A stretch of 64,000 bases of DNA from Pestalotiopsis fici W106-1 (GCF_000516985.1 NW_006917094.1:3038001-3102000), one strand, 5' to 3'; shown: positions 1 through 11,954, counted from the first letter of the stretch. The notes: a model not told the origin generated them from the letters alone. A program made the numbers and translations.

Positions 1-885
1 GATTGCTCTCGCTTGGTCGATCAGTTACTCGTCTCGGAAGCTGTAGGTTCTTGCCTGTTTGTGGGCATCTACGCTCATGCCAACCACTCTTACGAAGCTC
101 GCAAGGACTGGGAAGCCCTAAACTTTCTCGGCATCGAGTTCAGCTCGCTTCAGACGGTTGCTCGGGCGGTTCGCAAGGAGAGGCCAAACCATCCGCTGGT
201 GCTATCTGTAGGAGCAACACCGACGGCGACCTCATTGCAACATCCATCATTCAGTGACGATGCCGAGATCGCCTCGAATCTGGACGGACAGGAACTGACC
301 AGCCATATGTCGGCGCTGATCAAGGAGCTCAAGAAGGAGAACTTCACTCTCGAGATCCACGCTGGCGTGTATCCCACGCTCGATCTTCAACAACTCGCCG
401 CGCACTCTCGTGACTCCAAATTCTTAAACTCGGCTGCTATTGCCATCTCCGTTCTGACAGAAGTATGCAGTCTGTATGCTGGCCGTGGTCCGAATGGTAC
501 GACAGAAGCCTTGATCAATGCAGGTACTCTGGCTTTAGCCAGGGAGCCATGCGCAGACAAGGGCAACCCCCCAGGACAGCATTACGGGAACTGGGGTATT
601 GTTACGCCGTGGAACTGCGAAAGACAGGTGGTTCCAGGTCCCGAATTCCCAGCCAAGCACGGAGGATGGCAAGTAGCCAGAGTTACCCAGGAGCATGGAA
701 TACTACAATGGGTTGGTCCCAAGACAGACGATTCTCAGCTATATGTCGGTCAGAGACTACGAGTCTGGCCGAACCACGCATGCATCACGAGTGCCGGACA
801 CTCATGGTATTTGGTAGTAGACAGCCGCAATCGGGGCCGTGAGGATGAGATTATTGATGTCTGGCCTAGGTGGAATGGATGGTGA
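1..885 (+). CDS. D-serine dehydratase-like PLP enzyme, 5' end cut by the window
   Basis: The C-terminal 294 residues of a fold-type III PLP enzyme of the D-serine dehydratase (DSD1-like) family, which deaminates D-serine to pyruvate and ammonia. The frame is open from base 1, so the start and the PLP-lysine region lie outside the window. Visible hallmarks are the barrel strand with VGIYAHANHSYEA, the phosphate-loop-like SVGATPTATS, and near the C-terminus a NHACITSAGH motif, whose His and Cys match the zinc ligands of eukaryotic DSD. The order (alanine-racemase-like barrel, then a beta-domain ending in the zinc site) is the family's. Substrate is inferred; a related D-amino-acid or threonine-aldolase-like activity cannot be excluded. 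The stop at 883-885 is followed by a T-rich tail. Confidence 0.85.
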   Translation, partial: DCSRLVDQLLVSEAVGSCLFVGIYAHANHSYEARKDWEALNFLGIEFSSLQTVARAVRKERPNHPLVLSVGATPTATSLQHPSFSDDAEIASNLDGQELTSHMSALIKELKKENFTLEIHAGVYPTLDLQQLAAHSRDSKFLNSAAIAISVLTEVCSLYAGRGPNGTTEALINAGTLALAREPCADKGNPPGQHYGNWGIVTPWNCERQVVPGPEFPAKHGGWQVARVTQEHGILQWVGPKTDDSQLYVGQRLRVWPNHACITSAGHSWYLVVDSRNRGREDEIIDVWPRWNGW

Positions 886-2130
886 TTTCAATGAGCGATT
901 TTTTTTTTTTTGGACGTATTGCTATTTCCCCTTGATTCCTATACCCAATAACGCAACGTGTTACAAAGCTTTGAGTCTTCTTCATTATACTTATATTTAC
1001 CCATCATCTGTTGTAGAATGATGTCGTTGTCCGGTTTATAACGGTTGCTCGACTGAAGGTTCCGTAGGGAGAATTGTGATATAATTGATATCGCCATGAA
1101 GGACGACAATTTGGAAACATGGTAAGTTGAATACATGTATGACCGACTCATCAATACCGGCGAGGGGGGAGGGGGAACCATCCCAAATCGTAATACATGC
1201 ATAACATTACTCGCAGTCCCTTCTCCATCCCAGGCTGTAGGTAGAGCGGTAAGCCTAGTATAGAATTATAGGCAAGTCCCTTCGGGTCTTGGCATAAAAC
1301 ATTCACTATTCTGAAAAGCCTGGCAACATTACTCTGCATATCCACATAAGAGTTCGAATGGCTATTCAGGATGCACGTGCCATTGCCAAATCACACAGTC
1401 CACATGAATGCATTTTGCCAGAGCGTTTTATTCATTGCAAAATGTTACGTGTATCAGCTGGCCTCAATGTTTTTAGCATGACCCGCACGTTCGTCACTGG
1501 TGCACACCGGAACGCGGGTAGTTCTCTTAGTGCGTCCTGGCCCGATTTGTAGCAGGCTTGGCACATTGGGATAGACCTCGGGATTCATCAATCAGCATTG
1601 AACTCTAGGGCCCTAGTTTTGCCTCTTTGAGATTGTGCGAGACTGTGTGTTTGTGATTATGGGTCTATACCAGCCAAGATAATTCGACTTCTGACCGCTG
1701 AGGCTCTTGTCATGGTGTCTTGATAGTCAGCATTGTTCCAGGGCTTCAGAGTACCGTGTCACTGGTAAGGTAATTGCCGGACGGGACCCCCCAAACGCCT
1801 GTCACCGCTGTACCTTGTTCGCTGCACCGTTGGCGGTAACTTGTGCTACTTGACGTGCACCTAAGCACCCCTGCCCACGTGGGTTTATTGGGATTGATTC
1901 CGACGCGGGACTCTCAACCTGCACCCTTTCACATGATTGACTTCCAACATTCTTTGCACCACTTTGCTTGCAAACACCACCACCTACAGCCCAGATTATA
2001 CGCAGCCCTCAGTCCCGCCGCTGCCTGCGCCGATTTCCCCGCCGTATCGAGATAATTGCTGAGAGTCTGGGAAGTTGCATGTTGGGCATGTGAAGGGGGC
2101 CAAGTGCCGGCTTCGAGGCCGGATGCCAAG
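886..2130. other. Intergenic region between DSD-like gene and membrane-tailed protein
   Basis: No gene recognised. It holds the 3' tail of the first gene (T run at about 901-911) and the promoter and 5' leader of the next. Open stretches here are short, lack family signals and start mostly at non-ATG codons. An in-frame extension of the downstream gene begins only at a TTG (2056), so it is not counted as coding. Confidence 0.6.
1874..1883. promoter_or_regulatory. Palindromic E-box CCCACGTGGG
   Basis: A perfect 10-bp palindrome with a CACGTG core, about 250 bp upstream of the ATG at 2131. CACGTG is the classic site of bHLH factors (Pho4/Cbf1/SREBP-like classes in fungi). Function is inferred from sequence and position only. 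Confidence 0.3.
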
Positions 2131-5100
2131 ATGGGGAACGACGAAGACGACAAGCCGCCCCAAACCCGGGGTAGCTTCGCTACGGCGCCCCGATACGCCC
2201 GGATATCAACCTCTAGGTCGAGCCGGAGCTATGGTAGTTACGAGACTGGCGAATCCAGCACGGCGAACGGCGATGCTTCGGCAGTCCAAGATCCCTCCTT
2301 GACGGCCTCTGCCCTAGCCGAACATGACGCCTCGAGCAAGAGCCGACATATAGCGAAAGATGGTACACGCAGGCGGTCGCATAAGCCGCGACCTACCGGT
2401 GGTTTCCTCCTTGCTGATCCCATTTATGACGGGAAGCTAGGCCATTCTACTGCTGTTGATAGAGATGATGAGCGAAGGAGGTCTAGGATTCCGATCGATG
2501 GCCGAAGAGCGAAGAGTCCCATGCCGGCCACGGTGCCAGATGAGCTTGCATCGAGGAGGACTTATTCATCCGACTATGATGTTGATATGGCAGACATGAT
2601 CGAGGGCGCAACCGAGGAGCGTCATGCTGGAAAGGGGCTCTCATCGGCCACATCCAGGATCCCGACCGCTCGGCCAAAGCAAGCTGTCGACCTCGATTCT
2701 ACGCAGATTGTCAGCATGGCATTGAATTTGAGCGAGTCCAGAAGGATGGCACAAAGAAGAAACATCTCCAGCCCAATGCCCCCACGGCTTGCCCACGTTG
2801 CTGATAGCCCAGTCGGCGGCGGTCTTAAGCAGCACCTCCAGCAGCAGAGGCGGACGTCACGCAACCTATCCCCCAAGCCGGAGAAGAGCGGCCCAGCGCC
2901 GAGGACCGTCTCAGTGTCTCATCAAAGATTGACAAATCCTCTACAAGCATCATTTGATCCTGACAGCACTTATACGTATCATTTTTCATCTTCTACTCTG
3001 AACCGGGCCCAGAAGGCGAAAGAGCACTTCGAGCTCATGGCGCAGTACAGACGAATGTTGAATTTCGTACCGCCTTTGCAGGCCAAGAGCCAGGCAAGCC
3101 GCCCATCTACGTCAAGCCCTCCTACTTCTCCGAACGGCGGCCAATCATCTGCGTCTTACCCTTTCCCCAGGACTCAAGTACCGTTAGGGCGTCCTTACAA
3201 TCCTTTGCAATACATAAGAAACCGCAAAGTTAGAGCTAGGGAGCGAAAGGTTATTGACGGAGAAGCTCAAGGCTTTTCTGATGTCAACAGGGTTACTGAC
3301 TGGGTTGACCAAGCAGCTACCATGGCTGCTGCATCCCCCTTACAACCGGACAATGCGCCAACGATTCCCATGTACCCAGCCGCACACAACATCATGGATC
3401 CAGAGGTTTTGGATCTAGCCCAAATATCCAGTGCATCCAAATCCAAAAGGCCTAGAATCGACTGGTTTTTTGAACCGGCTGATCTGGTGGCTGATCTCTA
3501 CTGGGTGGAACAGGACGACAACAAGTCGTTGATAGAGGATCGTCACTACAGCCGCATATTCCCATATCCCAAGAAGTCCTTGTCAATATCTCGGCCAATG
3601 TCCCCGAGCAAGAATGAGACCATGACTACTCCATTCCCTCCGACCCCCATGTCCCATGGAGAAGCAAATGCGAGCGAAGCATCGATGGACCGGGATCACT
3701 CGGACTCTAATGCAGTATCGAGGGCAGATACCGAGACATCGCATGTCAGCGCACGGGACCGGGCTCGACAAAAACTTCAAGAGCTCAAGGGCTTACACCA
3801 CTGGCATAATTCTTCTCATAATCATCACGACTTCTTGCACATGCGGAAAAGCTCATTTTCAGATACTTCGGACAGCGATGGAGACCGCAGGAAGCGGGAG
3901 CGGAGTGGAACCGTTAGTGCTAATAGTAAGGCGTTATTGGAGAAACAGATGAATGAGATGCTGGCAAGAGAGGCACTTGCAGCTAAACAGAAGTCAACAC
4001 AAGATACCAGTGCAGCAGCAGAGCTGCGGCCAAAACCATTCCGGACGAGCTTGATGACCCCAGAGAAGTCACCTGGCCCATCTGTTACCGATAATGCTGG
4101 AAGCGACGCCAGGATGGAAGGGAGTGATATTGATCGCTCTGATCGTGCTCCACTGCGACACGGTTCTCCAGTCCGATCTGGACGACCCAGTCTAGAAGTG
4201 CCTCGCTGGACTAACAGAGCATCCTTGGACTTTGATAGCTCTGCACCGACTTCACCGGATTTGAGGGCAACAAAGAATGGCGGGCATCACATACCCGCTA
4301 TTGGGATGGATCTATCACCGCCAGGTAGCCGGCCCGTGTCGCCTGTTCGCAAACCATTCTCCAAAGTCAAGAACATTTTCCGCGATCGCAGCCGGGACCG
4401 AGCTGCAGGAGCGACGTCTGGGCGAGACGAGCATCCCGACAGCCCCGTTGATGAAAGCGGAATGCTCTTGTCATCTCCGGTGTCTGCGGATGATCTCAAC
4501 TCTACAGTTCGATTGCGCTCGAAGAGCCCAGCGCCGCGTATTCCACGAGTGGAGACTCATAAATCTCACAAGAGCATTGGCAGCCTTCGTCTAGGCAAAG
4601 ACGAGCAAATGGGTCTTCGCAACATCCTCAAAGGGGGTGCCAAAATTGATGGTATTATCCGCGGTGGTGTATCCAAACTTTCCGACCTCGTATGGAAGAA
4701 AGACCAAGAGAGTGATAGCAGCTCGTCTAGCACGTCGAGCGACGAATCCGAGGCTGAACCTGCCAGAGGTCGCCTAAGAACGCCGGCTGCCCTGTCAGAC
4801 AGCTCCTTACGGAAGACTGACGAAGCCCATCAAGGCAGAAACTATCTCGATGCGATGCCGGTCTTCAAGCCTACTTCTGAAACGGATAGAACGACAATTG
4901 CAGACAGCAATAGCAAGCTCGTTCCTTTAAATAATCCTTCACAAGTAGCTGGTCGTCGCTCAAGTCGATTTGATCAACTCAAACCTCCACGCATCGATGT
5001 GTCAAATGCATCGCCCACCTCATCAACGGGCCCGCTTCCAGATTTCTCTGACAAGAATGCCACAATTTCCGACTCGGACTCACGTTGGCGTGATTCTGGT

Positions 5101-5880
5101 GTCTTGGTTGACGAATCACATATGTCTGGATTAGACGCCCTGCTGTCTCTTCCAGCACCATTGAATCGTCCTCAACGCAGCTCATCTTCACAAACGCGGC
5201 ATTGGTCGATCTCAGATCGATCGCCGTCTCCTCAGCCCTCGACGCAGCTTTCCAAGCGTGAGGTCGCCCGCCTGCGTGCCCTTGCTCTTTCTTCGGGCAT
5301 CAAGGCAATGGAAATCGCCCGGCGCGCGGCTGAACCCCAACCCATCATATCGCCGTCCGGCTCCAAGACAATCCTTCCTGTCCCATGGGACGAACTCAGA
5401 CCCCTGGTTGCTGACAAAAAGATGCCAGCTACTGTCTCGCAACTTGAAGTCTACACCACGACTGCCCAAGTGCTTGCCTCTAGTATACGATACACGGATA
5501 CCGCACTCGAGAAGTCGGCTGCTGCCTTTGCCAATGGTGAAATGCGGCAAGTACATGGTCGTGTGGACACGATGCATACTCGCGTCGCCACCGACCTGAT
5601 TGATATGACAAGACGCGCCGCGGATGAAGCGGACGAATGTTCGCGAGATATGGTAGACAGCCAGAGACTCAAGGTGAAGAGGGTTGTAGATATCATCGAC
5701 AAGATGCTCAGACGTAGGCGGCGCCGGTTCCGATGGGTCAGGCGAGGCGGCTGGCTGATGGTTGAATGGGTGCTTGTGGGCTTCATGTGGTATGTATGGT
5801 TCGTGGTCATGATCCTACGAATCTTCCTCGGCATTGGCAGAGGAGTCTGGGCTGGTGCTAAGTGGTTACTTTGGTTGTAA
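2131..5880 (+). CDS. Large disordered fungal protein with C-terminal membrane segment
   Basis: A protein of 1249 residues that I do not recognise by function. The start is the first ATG (MGNDEDDK); a 25-codon upstream extension uses TTG and is rejected. Most of the protein is low complexity and Ser/Pro/Arg-rich, with many SP/TP sites, RSxSP patches and an acidic serine run near residue 870. The last 200 residues look ordered: a helical stretch with heptad-like spacing, a basic cluster (RRRRRRFRWVRR) and then one or two hydrophobic segments rich in W, V and F up to the final residue. This suggests a membrane-associated C-terminus with a long cytoplasmic phosphoregulated N-terminal part. It resembles uncharacterised proteins conserved in filamentous ascomycetes. 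No intron is needed to keep the frame open. Confidence 0.75.
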   Translation: MGNDEDDKPPQTRGSFATAPRYARISTSRSSRSYGSYETGESSTANGDASAVQDPSLTASALAEHDASSKSRHIAKDGTRRRSHKPRPTGGFLLADPIYDGKLGHSTAVDRDDERRRSRIPIDGRRAKSPMPATVPDELASRRTYSSDYDVDMADMIEGATEERHAGKGLSSATSRIPTARPKQAVDLDSTQIVSMALNLSESRRMAQRRNISSPMPPRLAHVADSPVGGGLKQHLQQQRRTSRNLSPKPEKSGPAPRTVSVSHQRLTNPLQASFDPDSTYTYHFSSSTLNRAQKAKEHFELMAQYRRMLNFVPPLQAKSQASRPSTSSPPTSPNGGQSSASYPFPRTQVPLGRPYNPLQYIRNRKVRARERKVIDGEAQGFSDVNRVTDWVDQAATMAAASPLQPDNAPTIPMYPAAHNIMDPEVLDLAQISSASKSKRPRIDWFFEPADLVADLYWVEQDDNKSLIEDRHYSRIFPYPKKSLSISRPMSPSKNETMTTPFPPTPMSHGEANASEASMDRDHSDSNAVSRADTETSHVSARDRARQKLQELKGLHHWHNSSHNHHDFLHMRKSSFSDTSDSDGDRRKRERSGTVSANSKALLEKQMNEMLAREALAAKQKSTQDTSAAAELRPKPFRTSLMTPEKSPGPSVTDNAGSDARMEGSDIDRSDRAPLRHGSPVRSGRPSLEVPRWTNRASLDFDSSAPTSPDLRATKNGGHHIPAIGMDLSPPGSRPVSPVRKPFSKVKNIFRDRSRDRAAGATSGRDEHPDSPVDESGMLLSSPVSADDLNSTVRLRSKSPAPRIPRVETHKSHKSIGSLRLGKDEQMGLRNILKGGAKIDGIIRGGVSKLSDLVWKKDQESDSSSSSTSSDESEAEPARGRLRTPAALSDSSLRKTDEAHQGRNYLDAMPVFKPTSETDRTTIADSNSKLVPLNNPSQVAGRRSSRFDQLKPPRIDVSNASPTSSTGPLPDFSDKNATISDSDSRWRDSGVLVDESHMSGLDALLSLPAPLNRPQRSSSSQTRHWSISDRSPSPQPSTQLSKREVARLRALALSSGIKAMEIARRAAEPQPIISPSGSKTILPVPWDELRPLVADKKMPATVSQLEVYTTTAQVLASSIRYTDTALEKSAAAFANGEMRQVHGRVDTMHTRVATDLIDMTRRAADEADECSRDMVDSQRLKVKRVVDIIDKMLRRRRRRFRWVRRGGWLMVEWVLVGFMWYVWFVVMILRIFLGIGRGVWAGAKWLLWL

Positions 5881-6622
5881 CATTACAGAAGGCAGGCAAC
5901 CTTGATGGAGATGCGCACAATATTTTGCGAGTCTCTGGATACCCCATGCTGCGGTTGTTGTCACCACTCCCTTTTCTTTTTTTCTGGGCACTATTAATTT
6001 TGCCCCCTCCTACCCATCTTGGGCAGTTTTCCTTTGTTCCTTTCTATTCTTCTTTATTTGATATTACACAGGCATCACCTGGCGCACATACAGTTTGATT
6101 GGAAAGAATGGATGCGCGCGCGTTTGCAAGAAACTTTCTATTGGAAGCGAGGCATCGGCAACACGAGGATATTGCATAGCAGGGAGCCAAGGTGTTTTAT
6201 TTCTTCTTTTTTCATAATGTTTTATTCTACGGCCACTTGGCTTTTAGTGCTGGGTTTTCCTTTCACATTCAGACGGTGGTATATATCCTTTCTGATGATA
6301 GTATGGTTCTTTCCCATAATGAGTGTTATCAATACACTTTTCATCTTCTTGACTTTGACTTGTACACACCAGTAGAGACAGACTGCATCTTATGGATTAT
6401 GAAATTTTAATGAATTATCCTATGACTTGAGGTCATTTCGTATTAAGGAAGAAGAAACTATGGCAATATCTTATTTCAGTATGTCTAATCTACAATGTTC
6501 CCCTGTTGATCCTACAACCATACGCCCCGCTGGGTGGGACAAGAGCCCATAAAGGGGGGCCCTTTCAAAGTCCGACAGGTGGATGAACTCCATTTCAACA
6601 CAAAGCGAATTGTTCTTTTTTT
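5881..6622. other. Convergent 3' intergenic region
   Basis: Lies between the stops of the membrane-tailed protein (plus) and SAC1 (minus). It is T-rich with several T runs, consistent with two facing 3' UTRs. No convincing gene. Confidence 0.55.
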
Positions 6623-8784
6623 TTATTCGATTCTCTTCTTGCCCTCCTCGGCGCTGAGATACCTAGCCGTGCTCAGTCCGCGCTCATGCTTGGCGACGAA
6701 GGGTCCCAGTAGCTTGTCCTTTCGAACCTTGGAGATTGTCTCTTGGTAGCCTTCGACTGCCCATGGTCTCGGGTTCAACTTGGGCCAGTTCACCTGAACA
6801 TGATGTTAATATATTGCCTGAGGATAACTTTTCAATACAAGCCACTTACATAGAGCATTCCGTTCTTCAGAATAAATTGTGTACACCACGCGGCCACCAC
6901 CAACCAGGCAAGAACGAACAGTCGCAGTGGCAGTACAGCGGCGTCTGGGGCACGGCGCGTGAACATCGACACGAGGATAACAAAGACGCTGAAGGCAAGA
7001 ATGTAGGGAATACTCTGGATGAGAATGGGCCTTCGATCGGCAAAGACAAGCGCCGAACCAATATTGGCCGAGCTTGCGTCGTAGGCTCCGAGGAAGACGT
7101 CGTAGGCATCCTGCCGAGGCCCATCTCTGAAGTTGTTTAGGTAGAATCGCGTGATGGCGATCTTGAGATCTTGAAGTTTGCCGGCATTTGTCCGCGTGCC
7201 CATACGGGTAATGTCTGTCTTCATGGCGCCCGTGCCCGCATAGGCGCGAGAAACGGTGTCGGCATTGTCGGCCCAGATATTGCGGAAAAGGAAGTAGAAG
7301 TCCCGGTCCACGGCTGCGAAGGTCTCGCCCTTTTCCAAAATGCCGAGATCGACGAACATGCGATCCAGGGTCCAACGAGCAAGCATGCTCTGTACAACAT
7401 TGGTACGGTCCAGAGAATCCATGCAATTAGTCCGAACCACACTCGTCTGGAAGTTGCGTGTCTCGAGGCCGCCATTGGCGGGCATATCCACGCCACGGAA
7501 GTATTGCTGAGCAATAAGAGCATCTTGAAGTCTCTCTACCAGGAGCATGGCACGCTGCATCTGCATACCCTTAGTCTCGTGGTGGTAATCAAAGTAGACA
7601 TAGTGCAGGCGGTCCAAGCTCTGCCTTGACGCGGTTGGCTCAATGACATGGAACTTCTCATCCGTTCGAGTATTACTCTCAACGCCACTAGTGGGATTGG
7701 AGACGAGCTTCTCTACCACCTGCTCATAGGTGTCCTTGATTCGTTTCTCCCGACCGCCCTGGTTGACGAGGTTCACCAAGTAGTTGTCGCCGTAGATACG
7801 AATCTGCTCCTCAAAGTGCTTGCGGGCCGCCGGTAGTGCAGACTCGATACCGCGGACCTGGATCTTGGGTGTGTACTTGAGGGTGTTGACTTCGGCCCAC
7901 AAAGCTGGCACACTACCTCTTGTTTGCACGTATGAAAGGATCTGCATTTCCTTGCCATCTGACGCCCCAAATTTGCCGCTCTGCATGTCATTGCTTCCTG
8001 CAAAGCCGCCAAGGCCACTGCCAGTGTCGTTCAGGACAAGAATTTGTTCCGTTTCATTGTAGTTTGCAGCGTGTCCATCTTCATCAAGACCTCTGGTAAG
8101 GTATCGGGTTCCGGCTCGGTAGCGCGCTTTGCGGGTGATGAGACCCAGGGTAAAAGGTGTGCCCTTGAGAGACGTTGGGCGAATCTCCAAGGTACCCCAG
8201 ATCACAGGGAGGATGAAAGGGTCTGCCGCGACCTGCGGGCCTGGCTGTGACCGGCTGCCTCTCTTGCGAAAGTCGATCAGATCAGTAGAGACGAATCTGT
8301 TCCAGAAGAAACGGTCATCGGCGCGCTGCCACAGCGGGGTCGAGCTGTCCATGGAAGCTTGTCGTTGGAAGCTGTTGGTGAGATCAAGAGAATAGGAGAA
8401 GTACATAGGACCTGGCAAGACATGGGTCTTGAGCAGCGAAAGGAAAGTATCCTCGTCCGGATCTCTGATCTGACGCTCGCGCATAGGCAGGAGCTCTGTG
8501 GCAACTACCTTGTACACCATATGGCCCTTTAGGCGGCCCATGGGCTGGGCTTTGGTAACGATAATGGCATACTTGTCCAGCCTGAGCTTGATGATGCCCA
8601 GAATACCGGCGATGCTAGAAACGCGCGAGACACGCTTGTTCGGGTAGGGAGTACCCTCGCTCAGTCGCAGGTCGCCGGTGGGACGGTCGATGACGAGGGC
8701 CGGCGCATTCGGAGAAGAAGGAGAGGTGAAGGTGTAGGAATCAGTCGCCACCTGGACGTTGATATCTCGGAAAGGGAGACTCAT
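6623..8784 (-). CDS. SAC1: SAC1 phosphoinositide phosphatase
   Basis: Integral ER/Golgi phosphatase that hydrolyses PI4P (also PI3P and PI(3,5)P2). The predicted protein has 701 residues from two exons, 8784-6850 and 6793-6623, around a 56-bp intron with a GTAAGT donor and AG acceptor. The start is ATG 8784 (MSLPFRDI); further upstream the frame begins only at TTG. The SAC catalytic motif NCMDSLDRTN is present (CX5R, Cys about 454, Arg about 460). Two C-terminal hydrophobic segments match the Sac1 membrane hairpin, and the second exon supplies the conserved tail after NGMLY, beginning VNWPKLNPRPWAVEGYQ. It is divergent from the Rab5 gene across a 1.6-kb shared upstream region. Confidence 0.95.
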
Positions 8785-10398
8785 GTTGGGCAGTACGTAA
8801 AAGTAGCCTTGAGAAATCGTCAACCACGAGTCGTTGGAAACTATCGCATAACAGGGGTCAAGGTGTCGAACAGCAGGGCGTTTCTATAGTCTATAGTCGG
8901 CCGTAAAGAGTAGGTAGGGAGTCGCAGTCGAAAGATGGATACCGCGGAAAGGAGAGCACAAAATAGAGGAATGGCAGGGAGTTGAAGAAGAAAATGAAGA
9001 GCTAAAATGAGCGCACAGAGGTGCCGTGTGGTGGACGAGAGAATCAACGTCTTCAGGCGCTGAAATGTGCTCTGTCGACCTTGCAGTATTTCCTCCTGCG
9101 AAATGTCGTCGCTGGGGAGTTGTTGCTCCTGTTGACACGAATTGGATTCAACCTACAAGGAACTCGGTAGCGGTACGTACTGGTGGCAGACTGGAACCCA
9201 CAATCCCTGCAAGGATCAAGCAGCGCTAAGATATGGATGGTACCTAGCTACGTAGTTTCCATCTTTATCGGCTGTGCATAAATTGATCTATCCGTAACAC
9301 TGAAAATGGCAGCGAGCTTCTACAGCTAGAGGAAATTCGACGCTGTAGCCAACAGTAACTACAGTGCACTAGAAGCAAGGCTGGTGCCCAGGTGTACAAA
9401 GTATTAAACCATTGCTATATCCCAAGCATACATGAATTGAAACCATTCAATGTTATCTGCCTACTCATGATTTAAGGTTCAAACGTGGAATTTCAAAATA
9501 CAAAATAAAAAGAACCTCAGATTATCCATTAGGAGAAAATATATATGTTTACTGCTATTTCAACTTACATGTCGCATAATAATAGCTGTTTTATTAGTTT
9601 GTAAATAAAAATATTATAACAAGTATCCGCTCTCATTCGAAAAAGTAGACACCACCCTCTGTTAACGAGATGATAATTCCAAATTGTGTATGTATTCGCC
9701 ATTAGAAAAATACCCGCCGCCTATCACGTGTCTTGGTAACCTCAGCAGTACTCTCGAGGACTGACTGCCATTATGAATGCAGCTATCGGGAACGCAACGC
9801 AGCCAAGCCAACCAATCTGTGCTGCCCCAACCCATCAAAGACCGGGACCCGTGCCAATCTGCTTGTGGTTTAGCACCTGAGAAAGCTCGTTGGCAAGGCC
9901 TGACGTGCTGCTTGTCGCATGTGGTCACCAGCAAAGCAAAAAAAAGAAAGCAAGCTGCCTGCCAGCGGCGCCGACCTGACCTCACCTTTACCTAGGTACT
10001 TACCTAATACCACCCTACCTACCCAACCAAGTCCCTAGGTAGCCTACAATTACCTACTGACCTCCAGACCCCCAGTCAACAAGTTGCAAGGCAGTCACAA
10101 TACCTTCCTGCACTGCCGACAACTCAAACATCATCACCGCCAACACCTCATCCACCACCATCGCCACGCCAAAAGTTCAACAATCTTTTGGGTTTCCCTC
10201 AGCCGCACGCGTTTTGCGATACCGACGAAAATCCATCTCGTCATCCCCCAACGCCCGACGAAGCGGTCGCGCAGCACCCGTGCATAGGCGCCATCCTACC
10301 CAACCGTCAACGCCCGCTTGCTTCTTCCTAGGCTCTCGGTCGATCCGCATCCAGAACCCGACTCGTTCAGTTACTTTTCGATATTCCGATACATAGTC
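8785..10398. other. Divergent promoter region SAC1 / VPS21
   Basis: No gene recognised. An A/T-rich block spans about 9410-9660, followed by a C-rich stretch (9980-10080) packed with TACCT/ACCTACC repeats, then a pyrimidine-rich leader with many CAC/ATC triplets before the VPS21 start, typical of fungal 5' UTRs. Confidence 0.55.
9989..9998. promoter_or_regulatory. TACCTAGGTA palindrome
   Basis: Perfect 10-bp inverted repeat in the SAC1/VPS21 upstream region, with further CCTACC and CCTAGGTAG copies within 60 bp. The same dyad recurs at 25911-25920 and in spaced form at 11955-11968 and 25660-25675. A binding site is an inference from recurrence. Confidence 0.35.
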
Positions 10399-11257
10399 AT
10401 GGCTTCCAGAGGAGCTCCAGCTGGCGCCCGAGGCCTCAACTCCCGCTTCGCGCAATTCAAGCTTGTGTTGCTAGGTATGATATCCCCGTCGTCATGTTGG
10501 TTCCAACCTTCGCACTTGAACAAGATCTAACGTGCGCCTTGATAGGAGAATCTGCCGTTGGAAAGGTACAGAGCTTATCTCCAACATCAACTTGAGTCAT
10601 TCAACATAAAAAAAGCTGACCTCTAATTCAGAGCTCTATCGTCTTGCGCTTCGTCAAGGACCAATTCGATTCGTACCGGGAATCCACTATCGGTGCTGCC
10701 TTCCTGACCCAAACTATCTCTCTCGACGAAAACACCACAGTCAAATTTGAAATCTGGGATACTGCCGGCCAAGAGCGCTACAAATCCCTTGCTCCCATGT
10801 ACTACCGTAATGCCAACTGCGCGGTTGTTGTATATGACATCACCCAATCCGTACGCTTTGGTCTCCTAGAAGTCCGTTCGACTCTCTTTGCTGACGAATT
10901 TTGCAGGCTTCCCTAGATAAAGCCAAGGCCTGGGTAAAAGAGCTTCAGCGACAAGCTAACGAGAACATTATTATTGCCCTCGCAGGAAACAAGTTGGATT
11001 TGGTCACGGAGCAACCGGACAAGAGAGCTGTGCCTGTGGCCGAGGCCGAAGCCTATGCCAATGAGGCAGGTTTGTTGTTCTTTGAGACCTCAGCCAAGAC
11101 GGCCGAAAACGTCAGGGATCTGTTTACAGCCATCGCAAAGAAGCTGCCGCTGGACCAGGCTGGTCCCCGACACACTAGGCCAGGCCAGCGAGCTGGCGGT
11201 GTGAGTCTGCAGGCAGAAGGCGCGAATACCCAATCCGGAGGAGCATGTGCCTGTTAA
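10399..11257 (+). CDS. VPS21: Rab5-family small GTPase (Vps21/Ypt5-like)
   Basis: Early-endosome Rab GTPase controlling homotypic fusion and delivery to the vacuole. Four exons: 10399-10474, 10546-10565 (only 20 nt), 10632-10850 and 10907-11257, giving 221 residues. All introns have GT and AG ends. Motifs: G1 GESAVGKSS created by joining three exons, Rab5-type effector region [15 protein letters not shown]3 WDTAGQE, G4 NKLD, G5 ETSAK, and a C-terminal CAC for double geranylgeranylation. The [10 protein letters not shown] sequence identifies Rab5 rather than Rab7 or Rab11. Fungi usually have two Rab5 paralogues, so the exact one is not settled. Confidence 0.93.
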
Positions 11258-11769
11258 ATCCCTACACGAACGAAGGTTCTTCGACCCTTTGCAATACGCG
11301 TCTGGGCGTTGCGGTCATGTGCTGGGTTGGCCGGATAGAGACTCTGGAGGTGGAGAGTTCACAACGCCAGTGTGAGCAATATAACTCATGATTACCATGC
11401 TTGGGAGCTGGCGCGGTATTGTTACGGAAAGATTAGAGATACGCCACACCCCGACCTGCTCGACTTGACGAGGAAGGAAGCCATATATTCCTTTGGACCT
11501 TGGAGTTTGTAAGCAGGCTCACATATGATTTTTTAATAACCCTGTGTTCATTTGGATTTTTGGAGGCATTGTAATTTGTGGGCGCAATTTCATTGATATC
11601 GATGACTGTAGAAGAAGACTCCTTTACTTTCTCCCGCGACTTGCGCCTGTGTTCACCGCGTATCATTACTTTCTTTACTTTGGCATGACCGTGACATTTT
11701 TCGAGAGAGCTTCGACGTGAAATATGCCTGCAGACCTGAACATTGGACTCGAAAGTAATGCCGAGGACA

Positions 11770-11772
11770 ATA

Positions 11773-11803
<31 letters not shown>
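11770..11803. repeat. (TA)n microsatellite
   Basis: About 34 bp of alternating TA with one G interruption, in the spacer after VPS21. Confidence 0.9.
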
Positions 11804-11954
11804 CTGTGATACTATGCAGTATATTTATCAGAGTGTGACAAAGTCATTACGATGAAGTAGGAAATTTTTTTTTTGGGCGTAAACAGAGTACCTAATGATA
11901 GTGACCACGGCGATGGTCAGTGGTGGATGAGTATGCAGTTATGTGCAGTTTCGC

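Noticed and set aside
9471..9490. tRNA T-loop-like GGTTCAAAC
   Set aside because: No matching acceptor stem, D-loop or anticodon arm could be found around it.
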